A DNA stretch of 64,000 nucleotides from JBPCNH01 sp051001455 (GCA_051001455.1 JBPCNH010000023.1:62001-126000); one strand, 5' to 3'; positions 25,445 through 33,584 are shown, counted from the first letter of the stretch. A program made the numbers and translations. Notes: generated from the sequence alone by a model not told the origin.

Positions 25445-25732
25445 ATGCCTCAGATCGGACCACTCGAGATCCTCGTCGTTGGAGTGTTGGCGCTGCTCGT
25501 ATTCGGCCCCGAGAAACTGCCTGAGATGGGCCGTTCTCTCGGTAAAGGCCTTACTCAGTTGAAGAGGATGGCTTCCGACGTCAAGTCGGAGTTCGATATG
25601 AGCCTCGACGACGGTGAAGACGAGAGGACCTCGACCCCCAAGGTGCCCGCAGATCGCAAAGCGGAAGCCGTTCCCGAAGTGCCGACGCCCGCTTCGGAAC
25701 AGGACGTCGTCAAGTCCCACACGAGACGGTGA
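25445..25732 (+). CDS. tatB: TatA/TatB-type translocase subunit
   Basis: The 95-residue product has the short N-terminal helix (ILVVGVLALLVFGPEKLPEMGRSLG) followed by an amphipathic helix and a charged, disordered tail, as in TatB of Actinobacteria. TatA and TatB are hard to tell apart; the longer charged tail and its place before tatC favour TatB. It starts one base after the tatA stop and its own stop overlaps the tatC GTG. Confidence 0.85.
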   Translation: MPQIGPLEILVVGVLALLVFGPEKLPEMGRSLGKGLTQLKRMASDVKSEFDMSLDDGEDERTSTPKVPADRKAEAVPEVPTPASEQDVVKSHTRR

Positions 25733-26553
25733 GCATCGCCGCAGGTCTCCGCCGGACGCGGTGGACTCCCTGGCGGCGACGCGGCGGCGCGCCCCCGACC
25801 ATGAACCTCATCGGCCACCTGCGCGAGTTGAGGCGTCGGATCGTCTTCTCGATCATCGCGTTCGTGGTGGTGTCGATCGCGGCATTCTTCTTCTATCCGG
25901 TGCTCCTCGAGGTGATCCGGGGACCACTCTGTTCGCTTGATCCGCGATACCTGGGCCCCCAGGGATGCGACCTCATCTTCACGAAAGTGGGCGCGGGTTT
26001 CATGTTCCGACTGAAGGTCACCGCACTTGCCGGGATCTTCCTTACCTCGCCGGTGTGGCTGTATCAGATGTGGGCGTTCGTGACCCCGGGTCTCACTTCA
26101 AGGGAAAGGAAGTACGCCCTTCCGTTCGTGCTTACCTCGGTGACTCTGTTCATCGGCGGGGGCATACTCGCGTACCTCGCCCTTCCTCAAGGGTTGCGCC
26201 TTCTTCTCACGATCGGTGGCGAGGGTCTCGTCGCATTCCTCGATGCGGAGAAGTACCTCTCGTTCGTCGGATTCATGGTGCTTGGTTTCGGGGTGATGTT
26301 CGAGCTACCGATCTTCTTGTTCTTCCTCGGCCTGGTTGGGGTCGTGTCTGTCGCACAACTCCGGAAGCAGCGCAAGGGGGCATCCGTCGGGATAGTCGCG
26401 CTTGCTGCAGTCGTCACGCCGAGCCAGGATCCCTACACCCTCGTCGCGTTGGCGGTGCCGCTGTACCTCATGTATGAGACAACCATCCTGCTGCTTCGCC
26501 TCGTCGAGCGGAAGCGGGCAAAGAGGAATAGCAATGAGGAACTTGCTCTGTAG
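25729..26553 (+). CDS. tatC: TatC translocase subunit
   Basis: The 274-residue protein has six membrane helices and TatC motifs: HLRELRRRI at the first helix, SPVWLYQMWAFVTPGLTSRERKY in the first loop region, and GVMFELPIFLFFL in the middle. It recognises the twin-arginine signal and forms the receptor with TatB. The chosen GTG overlaps the tatB stop by four bases; the real start could be a GTG or ATG slightly further in, near MNLIGHLRELRRR. Confidence 0.93.
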   Translation: MSIAAGLRRTRWTPWRRRGGAPPTMNLIGHLRELRRRIVFSIIAFVVVSIAAFFFYPVLLEVIRGPLCSLDPRYLGPQGCDLIFTKVGAGFMFRLKVTALAGIFLTSPVWLYQMWAFVTPGLTSRERKYALPFVLTSVTLFIGGGILAYLALPQGLRLLLTIGGEGLVAFLDAEKYLSFVGFMVLGFGVMFELPIFLFFLGLVGVVSVAQLRKQRKGASVGIVALAAVVTPSQDPYTLVALAVPLYLMYETTILLLRLVERKRAKRNSNEELAL

Positions 26554-26764
26554 TCGAACACGGTCAGAGTCGGGGAAATGTGTCTGGGGCCGAACCGAGG
26601 CTGGCTGTCTCGAGTCGCACACCGTGATCTTCCTGCGCGATCTGCTCGCGAGCAAGGGGTCCGCGTTCGAGCCCCCCATCACGGCGTTCCTCTCCTGAAG
26701 CGCAGCTGCTAGACGCGATTGACTTTCGAGGGGGCCGCTGCGCGTCGGGTGGACGAGGGGGCTG

Positions 26765-28018
26765 TTATTGCGATTGAAGGATCGGATCGGTTGTCGGTGC
26801 TTGTGAGCCTCCCGCTGGTTCCAGAGTTACTTGGGCTTGATCGTAGGAGGCCAGCGGCCGCGCGAGAGAGAGATCTGCGATGCCGTCGACCAGGTCGAAT
26901 GTCTTGCTCCCAACTACCTCTCCATCCCTCAAGAGCCACAGCTGGTAGGTCTTTCCCTCTGGGGCTTCGGGAAGATCTCTTGCCACCAGGATCGGCCCTC
27001 GCTCCGTAGTCACGACTTGAGCCTGGGGACCGGAGGTACTGCCGACGAGTTGGATGGCGTCGGCGTCTTTGTCTAATACGGCGCGTAGCGCATCGGCCAC
27101 GGCTGTGGCCTCGCGTCGTGAGTCGGCGAGCTGGAAGCCCATCACAACGAGACCGGCCAATAGGAGGCCGATGAGAACCGGGACGAGCATGCGCGCGGTG
27201 GGGGACGAACGGGTGGGGGACGAACGGGTGGGGGACGGCGGATGCCCCTGTTGAACGCGATCAAGGACCGCTTCCTCGAAGCCTTCGGGTAACCGTAGCT
27301 CCGCTAGATCTCGTTCAGCCGAATCGATGATCTCTTGGGCCGAGGTTGTGATCTTCCCTTTCAAGTCTTCAGAGCGTCTTCGCAGGACCTCCAGAGCTTC
27401 GTCCGCCGTACGGAACTCTTTTTCCATCAGGATGCCTTGGGCTTTGCCGATCAATTGCTGTACCGAGAGCGCCCCTTCTAACTCGTGTTGTAGTCGGGCA
27501 TCCTTCTCGTGGGTCTGCGCGTTCGCTAGTGCGATCGCTGCGTGAGCCGCGTATATGGCCCCAGCCTCACGGTCCTGTTCTGTAAACGAGCCCGGGCGTC
27601 GCGCGTAGAGGTTGAGTGCCCCCAAAGTATCGTCGTCGACTCTTAGGGTGAAAGCGAGCAGACTCTCGTAGCCCTTTCCGACGGCTCGTTTCGTGAACGC
27701 CGGCCACACGTTGTCTTCGCTCATCGAGTCGATCTGGAACCACATTGCGTCCTTACCAACCGCGTCGAGGCAGGGACCCTGTCCGACTTCGTATTGGAAG
27801 GCGTCCAGCTCCTGTGCGACCTCATCGCTCGAGCCGAGTGTGGAGATCGTCCCTCCCTTGACCAGCGAGACGGACGCCACGTCACATCCACTGATCGTCT
27901 GGACCGCAAGGTCCGCGATCACGTCGAGTGTGGATCCGACCGTTTCGCCAGACAGCAAGAGCTTGGAGAGTTCGGCGAAACTCTCTAGGAGGTAATCGGG
28001 GTACTCCTCAGGGGTCAT
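26765..28018 (-). CDS. GAF-ANTAR-membrane-RskA fusion regulator
   Basis: The 417-residue protein has a GAF domain (about 20-165), an ANTAR RNA-binding domain (about 172-232, with QLIGKAQGILMEK and AFEVLRRRS-like spacing), a proline/serine linker encoded by a 15-base repeat (SPTRS repeated), one membrane helix (277-297) and an extracytoplasmic RskA-like domain (about 300-405, with YQLWLLRDGEVVGS). In normal RskA the part before the helix is a sigma-binding domain; here GAF-ANTAR takes that place. The gene follows an ECF sigma by 67 bases in the same direction. It may sense redox or ligands inside and signals outside. The combination is inferred to be a regulator of that sigma or of target mRNAs. 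Confidence 0.8.
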   Translation of the reverse strand: MTPEEYPDYLLESFAELSKLLLSGETVGSTLDVIADLAVQTISGCDVASVSLVKGGTISTLGSSDEVAQELDAFQYEVGQGPCLDAVGKDAMWFQIDSMSEDNVWPAFTKRAVGKGYESLLAFTLRVDDDTLGALNLYARRPGSFTEQDREAGAIYAAHAAIALANAQTHEKDARLQHELEGALSVQQLIGKAQGILMEKEFRTADEALEVLRRRSEDLKGKITTSAQEIIDSAERDLAELRLPEGFEEAVLDRVQQGHPPSPTRSSPTRSSPTARMLVPVLIGLLLAGLVVMGFQLADSRREATAVADALRAVLDKDADAIQLVGSTSGPQAQVVTTERGPILVARDLPEAPEGKTYQLWLLRDGEVVGSKTFDLVDGIADLSLARPLASYDQAQVTLEPAGGSQAPTTDPILQSQ

Positions 28019-28085
28019 TCCGCTTCACCCATGTTTGTCTTTTTCGACCAAGGGAGCCGGCGATCGCCCTGTCGGGGATGGTTGA

Positions 28086-28712
28086 TTAGCGGTCAGCTAC
28101 TCGTGACTCGACCAGGATTGCCCTCATCTTGATCAGGGCATCGCGTATCCGGGTCTTGGCCGTCGCTTCCGGGATCTGGAGGTTGACCGCCACCTCGCGG
28201 TAAGTCATCCCCTTGAAGTAGGCCAGGAAGATCGCCTCTCTCTTGGAGCGAGGCAGCTCTGATAATGCGCCTCGAAGCTCTAGGCCGTCGTCTACCCGCT
28301 GTTCCGGGGTAGTCCCGGTCCACTGCTCGAATTCGGTTGCGAGAGGCTCTCTCGAGTGGACTGACTGTTCGTGGCGAACGAGGTCAATGGCCTTGTTGCG
28401 CGCCACTCCGATGAGGAACGCTCGCAGGTTGCCCTTAGAGATGTCGAAGCGATCAGGTTGTTGCCACAGCGCTAGGAAAGTGTCTTGGGCGATCTCTTCA
28501 GCGAAAACGGGTTCCCTTGCGATCCGAACGGCCTTGCCGTAGACGTACGTCCCGTAGGCCCTGATCACCAGGAGCAGAGCCTGCTCGTCCCGGTCCCGGA
28601 TCCCACGAATAAGGACTCGGTCGTGGTGGTTTGGGTCTGAAGGCAAGCGCCCGCTTGTCCCCTCGTGCCTATCGGTGGCCAGGACGACCAACCCTCTCCA
28701 ATTGGGCTCCAT
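28086..28712 (-). CDS. ECF RNA polymerase sigma factor (SigK-like)
   Basis: The 208-residue protein contains sigma region 2 (YGTYVYGKAVRIA, FAEEIAQDTFLALWQQ, LRAFLIGVARNKAIDLVR) and region 4 (LPRSKREAIFLAYFKGMTYREVAVNL, ATAKTRIRDALIKMR). It resembles ECF sigma factors whose partners are RskA-type anti-sigmas, and an RskA-domain protein lies directly downstream. The exact start is uncertain; the first 25 residues are not conserved-looking. It is the last gene before the tRNA-Sec gene. Confidence 0.88.
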   Translation of the reverse strand: MEPNWRGLVVLATDRHEGTSGRLPSDPNHHDRVLIRGIRDRDEQALLLVIRAYGTYVYGKAVRIAREPVFAEEIAQDTFLALWQQPDRFDISKGNLRAFLIGVARNKAIDLVRHEQSVHSREPLATEFEQWTGTTPEQRVDDGLELRGALSELPRSKREAIFLAYFKGMTYREVAVNLQIPEATAKTRIRDALIKMRAILVESRVADR

Positions 28713-28894
28713 CTGCTTGAAGCCAGTGTCTCACCGTACTCCCCCTGACCACGCTCATCTAAACCTCTCCGCGCCCAGGAGACCCAGGTAGGTAAGGAAG
28801 TCGAGCAAGCGTTCAGGGAACTAAATGCGGCACTTGTACGTTGTCACTTATACGCGCACCGGACGTACCTAGAGATAGATCCTGGAGGGTGAGC

Positions 28895-28985
28895 GGAGGC
28901 GGACGGGAATCGAACCCGCCGAACGGTTTAGGGCCGTTCCACCGGTTTTGAAGACCGGGAGGGACACCAGTCCCCATTCGCCTCC
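28895..28985 (-). tRNA. selC: tRNA-Sec (UCA anticodon)
   Basis: The 91-base gene folds as a selenocysteine tRNA. It has a long acceptor arm (GGAGGCG pairing with CGCCTCC), a six-pair D stem closed by TGGT, an anticodon stem CCGGT/ACCGG with loop CTTCAAA (anticodon TCA), a six-pair variable arm GAACGG/CCGTTC and a T arm with TTCGATT. The long D stem and long variable arm are specific for tRNA-Sec. One acceptor pair (position 8) looks mismatched, and CCA is not encoded. A TACTAT -10-like box lies about ten bases upstream. The selA, selB and selD genes are not in the window. Confidence 0.9.
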
Positions 28986-29182
28986 AGAAGATCGATAGTA
29001 GGGCTACTCAGAGTGAAGGGTTTTCTACGCACGGTCACGAAGTAGTTACTTGTAAGGCGCAGAAACCACCCGAACGAGTCATTGTTCGGGTCAAATCGGG
29101 CAAATACCCTGTAGGTCAAAGGTAGAAGTCCGATACCGATAGAAGCGGTACCGGTCTAAGCGTCGGGGAAGGGACCAAGAGA

Positions 29183-29833
29183 ATGAAGATGGTCGCTCAG
29201 GAGCAGCTAGAACTTCACGAGCTCGAGGACAACGAGCTCGTAACCATCGTGCGCTCCGGTGACGATCGCTCTCTCGAAGTTCTGCTCAACCGCTACCGCA
29301 ACTTCGCTCGCTCCAAGGCCCGCTCTTACTTCCTGGCCGGCTCCGACAAGGAAGATGTCGTTCAGGAAGGCATGATCGGCCTCTACAAAGCGATCAGGGA
29401 CTTCGACCTGGATCAGGACACGCCCTTCCGGGCCTTCGCAGAGCTGTGTATCTCCCGTCAGATCCTTACTGCGATCAAGACGGCGAACCGTCAGAAGCAC
29501 CAGCCTCTCAACTCTTCTGTCTCATTGGACGCTCCCGTCTACGGTGAGGACACCGGTGAGCGCACTGTCGGTGACAACATCCCGTCCTCGGCGCTGGAAG
29601 ATCCGATCGAGATGGTCATCTCTTCGCAACAGATCGAGGCGCTGCGTGACTCGATGAGGACCAACCTCACCGAGCTCGAAGGCGACGTCCTCCGTCTCTA
29701 CATGGACGGCAAGTCCTACGAACAGATCGCAGGGGCGCTCGGCAACCACGTGAAGTCGATCGACAACGCCCTCCAAAGGATCAAGCGCAAGCTGCAGCGC
29801 CACATCGAGCAGCGCGACTCGATCACCTCTTAA
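29183..29833 (+). CDS. sigH: SigH-type RNA polymerase sigma factor
   Basis: The 216-residue sigma has region 2 (LLNRYRNFARSKARSYFLAG, DVVQEGMIGLYKAIRDFD, FRAFAELCISRQILTAIK) and region 4 (LTELEGDVLRLYMDGKSYEQIAGAL, HVKSIDNALQRIKRKLQRH). These match the sporulation-type SigH of Firmicutes and deep actinobacterial lineages more than ECF factors. It lies behind a 190-base upstream region shared with the tRNA-Sec promoter. It may control stress or late-growth genes; no spore genes are visible. Confidence 0.88.
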   Translation: MKMVAQEQLELHELEDNELVTIVRSGDDRSLEVLLNRYRNFARSKARSYFLAGSDKEDVVQEGMIGLYKAIRDFDLDQDTPFRAFAELCISRQILTAIKTANRQKHQPLNSSVSLDAPVYGEDTGERTVGDNIPSSALEDPIEMVISSQQIEALRDSMRTNLTELEGDVLRLYMDGKSYEQIAGALGNHVKSIDNALQRIKRKLQRHIEQRDSITS

Positions 29834-29877
29834 CCCTGCTGCTTTCCTCCCCTCTTCTCCTTCTCGAGCCTTTTCGT

Positions 29878-29894
29878 CGTGGGCGATGCCCACG
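29878..29894 (+). terminator. Hairpin terminator after sigH
   Basis: CGTGGGC and GCCCACG form a seven-pair stem with a three-base loop, about 45 bases after the sigH stop, with TTTCTC following. Confidence 0.5.
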
Positions 29895-29935
29895 GTTTCT
29901 CGCGCTCTGAGGAGCGATGAACCCTCGTGCGGCGG

Positions 29936-29947
29936 TAAGTTTGGACG
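29936..29947 (+). promoter_or_regulatory. -10 box of a probable leaderless promoter
   Basis: TAAGTT followed by six bases then ATG of the next gene. Confidence 0.5.
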
Positions 29948-30259
29948 ATGAGCGATGACGAGCTAAAGGAGCTTCAGGAGAGACAGCGGGAGGATCGGAA
30001 ACTCATCCAGAAGGCGGCCGATGTTCTCGCCGAGATCAGTCGCGGACCGGGGCTCGAGGATCACCAAGCCGAGGTGCTCGCAGCGCTGAGGATCCGTCTC
30101 GAGGGCAAGCCGCGCGGCTCGCTCGAAGACCTGTTGTCGGCGGCGGGAGACCTGTCGGGCAAAGGCGATCTGGCGGAAGCTCTCGGGGGTGCCGAGAAGA
30201 AAGACGTTTCCGATTGGCCCGAGATCGAAGAGAAGAAACGGGACTGGCCGGGCCTCTAA
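29948..30259 (+). CDS. Small charged hypothetical protein
   Basis: The 103-residue protein is highly charged (many E, K, D and R), helical in pattern and soluble, with DWPEIEEKKRDWPGL at the end. I recognise no family. Codon use is normal and a leaderless promoter precedes it, which supports coding. It converges on the PAC2 gene with 24 bases between stops. Confidence 0.6.
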   Translation: MSDDELKELQERQREDRKLIQKAADVLAEISRGPGLEDHQAEVLAALRIRLEGKPRGSLEDLLSAAGDLSGKGDLAEALGGAEKKDVSDWPEIEEKKRDWPGL

Positions 30260-30283
30260 GAGGCCGTGCTTGGGATGCGATCC

Positions 30284-31156
30284 TCAGGAGTCGCGACCCC
30301 GAAGGAACTCTTCTAGCTCGGCGGCGAGGGACTCACCGGTTGGAAGGTCGCCGGTATCTATCTCCTCTTGCTCGCGTTCGTCGGCGCGCTCCTCGAGGAG
30401 GTTCACGTAGCTCTGGACGTCCTCGTCACTTGCGACGATCTCTGCCACGCGTTCCTCGTAAGCGTGCGTGGCGCGCTCGAGCCCATCTACCTCAGCGGAT
30501 ATCTCGGTGACCCGAACGGCTCTATCCACCAGTGCCAGAGCCGCTTTTGGGTTTGGAGTGACGGCCAGATAGTGAGGAACCGCAGCCCAGAGACTCGCCG
30601 ACGGGATCCCTACTTCTGCGAATGCGTCGTGAAGAACACCGACGATCCCTGTGGGTCCCTCGTAGCGCGAGCGCTGCAGGTCCAGCTTCGAGATGAGATC
30701 ACTGTCTGCAGCGGTGCCGGAGATATGGGTGGGCCGCGAGTGCGGAACGTCGGCGAGCAATGACCCCAGGGTCACCACCATGGAGACCTCATGAGTGTGC
30801 GCGACGTCGATGACCAGCGACGAGAAGGTGCGCCATCTGTGACTCGGCTCGGTGCCGACCATGATGAGCACGTCGTTCGGCGCGCCGGGCATCTTCGCGG
30901 CGAAGAACTCATTCGAGGGCCACGTGATCTTTCGCGTCATGCCGTCTTCGAGTTCGACCTGAGGACGGACGGCTTGGAAGTCGAAGAACTCTTCGGGGTC
31001 GATCGTGGCGAATCGCTCGGCGCCCCACACCCGCGCCAGGTGCGAGGCCGCGAAGGTCGCCGCGTCGCCGGCGTCGTTCCATCCCTTGAAGGCAGCGATC
31101 ATCACCGGGTCGCGCAGAGTTACCTCTCGCTCGAATCGCATGGGCTCCAGAGTCAT
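30284..31156 (-). CDS. PAC2 family protein
   Basis: This 290-residue protein has the PAC2/DUF75 pattern: DPVMIAAFKGWNDAGDAA near the N-terminus, EFFDFQAVRP, then a helical C-terminal third with acidic residues. PAC2 proteins are related to proteasome assembly chaperones and are widespread in Actinobacteria near Mcm or proteasome-linked genes, though their function there is unproven. Leaderless promoter TAGCCT stands six bases before the ATG. Confidence 0.9.
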   Translation of the reverse strand: MTLEPMRFEREVTLRDPVMIAAFKGWNDAGDAATFAASHLARVWGAERFATIDPEEFFDFQAVRPQVELEDGMTRKITWPSNEFFAAKMPGAPNDVLIMVGTEPSHRWRTFSSLVIDVAHTHEVSMVVTLGSLLADVPHSRPTHISGTAADSDLISKLDLQRSRYEGPTGIVGVLHDAFAEVGIPSASLWAAVPHYLAVTPNPKAALALVDRAVRVTEISAEVDGLERATHAYEERVAEIVASDEDVQSYVNLLEERADEREQEEIDTGDLPTGESLAAELEEFLRGRDS

Positions 31157-31168
31157 AGCTTCAGGCTA
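31157..31168 (-). promoter_or_regulatory. -10 box of a probable leaderless promoter for the PAC2 gene
   Basis: On the minus strand TAGCCT is exactly six bases before the ATG at 31156. Confidence 0.5.
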
Positions 31169-31210
31169 AACCGGGACTGTGACTAAGTCCCAAGAAAACG
31201 CCCGGCGACC

Positions 31211-31290
31211 GTATCCCGGGATGAGGTATGGCCGTCCGGGATGGTATCCCGGGATGAGATATGGCCGTCCGGGACGGTATCCCGGCACGA
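31211..31290. repeat. 33-bp tandem repeat, 2.4 copies
   Basis: Two copies of a 33-base unit starting GTATCCCGGGATGA, differing at two positions, and a partial third copy. Each unit contains the palindrome ATCCCGGGAT. It lies between the PAC2 gene and a gene remnant, with no coding role seen. Confidence 0.85.
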
Positions 31291-31302
31291 AAGTTGATCG
31301 GG

Positions 31303-31431
31303 TTACTTGAACCGGACCCTCTGGTTCTGAGGGTTCATCTCGCCCTTGAAGTAGTGCACGTCCTTGGGGCCGAGGCCCTCCATCTCGTACACGCTGACGC
31401 CACGGTTGGCGCCGTTTTTTTCGTTCCCTCG
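31303..31431 (-). pseudogene. 3' remnant of a secreted-protein gene, probably an LVIVD propeller
   Basis: On the minus strand a 36-codon stretch with strong high-GC codon bias ends in TAA at 31303. It reads GANRGVSVYEMEGLGP, then KDVHYFKGEMNPQNQ and RVRFK. The RGVSVYE part resembles the last blade of LVIVD-type propellers (compare RGFDVFKV at the end of the gene at 35214). There is no start codon; the frame closes exactly at the dispersed palindromic repeat next to it. It seems the repeat marks the break point of a deleted gene. The family call is tentative. Confidence 0.5.
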
Positions 31432-31480
31432 GTTTTAATCGATTCTGACCACGTATTTCGTGGCCGCAATCGATCAAAAC
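31432..31480. repeat. Dispersed palindromic repeat, copy 3
   Basis: This 49-bp copy begins GTTTTAATCGATT and ends AATCGATCAAAAC. Its inner stem is CCACG/CGTGG, a changed but still paired version of copy 1. It lies between a gene remnant and the M28 peptidase stop. Confidence 0.85.
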
Positions 31481-31496
31481 CGCTGTTGTCGATTTT

Positions 31497-32558
31497 TTAG
31501 GGGAGTTTGTCTAGGACGTGGGTCGCGTAGTAGGCGGCCTTGAAGGTGTTCTCGGTGCCCTCTTCGAGGATGTCGCGCCCGCCGGCCACGAGCTCCATGA
31601 AGTCGACCGTGTCCCACGGCTGGTGATAGCCCGGATAGTCGGCTGCCGTGCGCATGCCGGTCCAGCGCATCGTGAACCAACCTTCCGCTGCGAACGAGGA
31701 CTCGTCCGAGTTCCGGATGTTGGGACCGCAGCTGCACACGTGCCCTTCGGTTCCGAGCGGCCACTTCTCGGTGGCAGCCGGGCCACCGTCGCCCTCGGGA
31801 TATTTCAAGAAATCGAAGTGGACGTAGTCAATGATCGGCTCGGCGAGCGGAGCATCGAGAGGCCCGTGGTACACGCAGATGCAGTAGCGCGCCGGGTAAC
31901 CGATGCCGACCATGTCGAAGCCCATGCCGGCGTGGATCTTGATCTTGCCCTCCTCTTTCAGCTCCTTGGCGTAACGCTTGGAGGCGAGGAGACCGGTCTC
32001 TTCGGCGTCGAACCACAAGAGAGCGATCGACCGATCGGTCTTGACCTTCGAGAAGGCCTTACCGAAGTAGCGCAGCATGTTGGTACCGCTGCCGTCGTCG
32101 TAGGCGCCCTCGATCGTGACTCCTCCGCCGGCGACGTTGTCGTAATGGGCGATGAAGGCGATCCACTCGTTCGGCTTCTTGGTGCCCTTCTTCACTGCCT
32201 CGACCACCCGGATGTCTTTCCCTGCCTGGCCGGCGCCCTCATAGATGATCGTGCGGACCTTGAAGCCGTGCTTCTTGGCTTCCTCGGCGAGGAACTCCGA
32301 CGCCGGGATCCCGTCACCGACGGGGGTGTCGGAGAGGACGCTGTGGCGCAGTGGATACGCCGCGACGAACTCCTCGAGCCCTTCGATGATCTCCGCGCCG
32401 GTGATCTTGGGCTTGGGGACTTTCTTGAGGTCGGTGAACCGCTGCTTGGGTTTCGCCTCGGCGCGCTGAGGCGAGACGCCGGTGGCGCTGCCGAAGACGG
32501 GTAGAGCAAGCATGACTGCCAGAGCAGCCATCGAGAGCCGGCGCAGCTTCGAAGACAT
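31497..32558 (-). CDS. Secreted M28 zinc aminopeptidase
   Basis: The 353-residue protein has a signal peptide (about 1-28) and M28 motifs in order: AFIAHYDNV (His ligand), EGAYDDGSG (Asp ligand), WFDAEETGL (catalytic and metal-binding glutamates), GFDMVG, and a final YPGYHQPWDTVD (His ligand). Two internal cysteine pairs (CICVYHG, CSCGP) suggest an exported fold. The start at 32558 has AAGGGG upstream. It is divergent from the three tandem secreted paralogues. Confidence 0.92.
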   Translation of the reverse strand: MSSKLRRLSMAALAVMLALPVFGSATGVSPQRAEAKPKQRFTDLKKVPKPKITGAEIIEGLEEFVAAYPLRHSVLSDTPVGDGIPASEFLAEEAKKHGFKVRTIIYEGAGQAGKDIRVVEAVKKGTKKPNEWIAFIAHYDNVAGGGVTIEGAYDDGSGTNMLRYFGKAFSKVKTDRSIALLWFDAEETGLLASKRYAKELKEEGKIKIHAGMGFDMVGIGYPARYCICVYHGPLDAPLAEPIIDYVHFDFLKYPEGDGGPAATEKWPLGTEGHVCSCGPNIRNSDESSFAAEGWFTMRWTGMRTAADYPGYHQPWDTVDFMELVAGGRDILEEGTENTFKAAYYATHVLDKLP

Positions 32559-32876
32559 CAGATGAGCCCCTTGATTTGTAGAGAGGGTGTACATATCGGT
32601 CATTCGCCGCCGGGCGGCCCACTCCTGCGCACGCTGCGGGACGACGGCAAGCTGCCAGCCTCCACCTGACCGCCTGTGCTCGTGCCGATGGCGGTACCGG
32701 AGCCGCCGCCTTCCTGTCTCGATGCTGGACCTCGGGGGAACATCTGTGTGAACGAAAGGCACGTCGCGCCGTGCCCGCACCGGCACGACGGAACACGAGC
32801 AGGATGGAGACGTCTTCCGTCGAATCATCGCGACTAGAGGGACAAATAGGACCCGATCCAATAGGGAGCAATCGAG
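32559..32876. other. Divergent promoter region, 318 bp, no gene
   Basis: No protein-like frame was found. It contains a small hairpin (CGTGCC/GGCACG near 32768-32786) and the GGGAG ribosome site of the gene at 32877. It must hold the promoters of both the peptidase and the paralogue cluster. Confidence 0.5.
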
Positions 32877-33584
32877 ATGAAACTGAAAGCAAGCATTGCG
32901 CTCGCGCTGTCGGCGATGATCGCCGCTTCGCTCGTCGGCGCGCCGGGCGTTGCGTCGGCCGCCAAGAAGAAGAAAGCTCCTAAGGGGCCCGTCGTACTCG
33001 GGACCGATCCCGCCGGCGACTGGGCGTACGAGGGTGACGACTCGGTCAACCCGATCGGCGACGCCATGGGGCAGGATCTCACCGAGGCGGCCATCGAGCT
33101 CGTCGACGGCGACACTCTGAACTTCATCATCACGGTCAACTCACTGCCGGCCATCGGCGGGATTCCGGAAGTCACCCGCTACGGCTGGGACATGCTGGTG
33201 GACGGCGAGAACGTCCAACTCGACGGGAAATTCACCAACTACTCCCGCGGCGCGTGCGACCCCACCTCGGGCCAATGCCCACCTCCTCGTGACCCCGGCA
33301 GCGCTCCGTTCATGGTGAGGGGCAACTGCGAGGTCACCGGAAACCTGAACCTGTGCGAAGAGCTCGGCATCGTCGAGGCAGCCTTCGACCCTGCCGAAGG
33401 GACGATCACGATCCCGGTGCCTCTCGAGATGATCAACGCCAAGAAAGGCACCAAGATCACTCCGGCTGTCAGTGCCGTGTTCGGAGGGACGATCGAGGTT
33501 GCGCCGTCCGCGTTCTTCACCTACGGCGCTTTCCCGCATGACGCAATGATCCTGACGAAGACCTACAAAGTCCCAAAGAAGTAG
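32877..33584 (+). CDS. Secreted protein of unknown family, tandem paralogue 1
   Basis: The 235-residue protein has a signal peptide ending near ASA, a lysine run (KKKKAPKGP), then a beta-rich domain. Shared with the next two genes are GTDPAGDW, LDGKFTNYSRGACDP, CPPPRDPG and MVRGNC, with four cysteines that may pair. The C-terminal part repeats a strand pattern (TITIPVPLEMINAKKG). I recognise no family; a surface role is likely. RBS GGGAG is present. The three paralogues form one operon with gaps of 22-27 bases. Confidence 0.8.
   Translation: MKLKASIALALSAMIAASLVGAPGVASAAKKKKAPKGPVVLGTDPAGDWAYEGDDSVNPIGDAMGQDLTEAAIELVDGDTLNFIITVNSLPAIGGIPEVTRYGWDMLVDGENVQLDGKFTNYSRGACDPTSGQCPPPRDPGSAPFMVRGNCEVTGNLNLCEELGIVEAAFDPAEGTITIPVPLEMINAKKGTKITPAVSAVFGGTIEVAPSAFFTYGAFPHDAMILTKTYKVPKK

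Noticed and set aside
26554..26764. tRNA- or tmRNA-like T loop at about 26665
   Set aside because: A TTCGAGCC-like piece is present, but no matching stems or acceptor arm could be folded.
21776..28920. Integrase gene of the candidate island
   Set aside because: No tyrosine or serine recombinase frame was found inside; the island call rests on the tRNA duplicate only.
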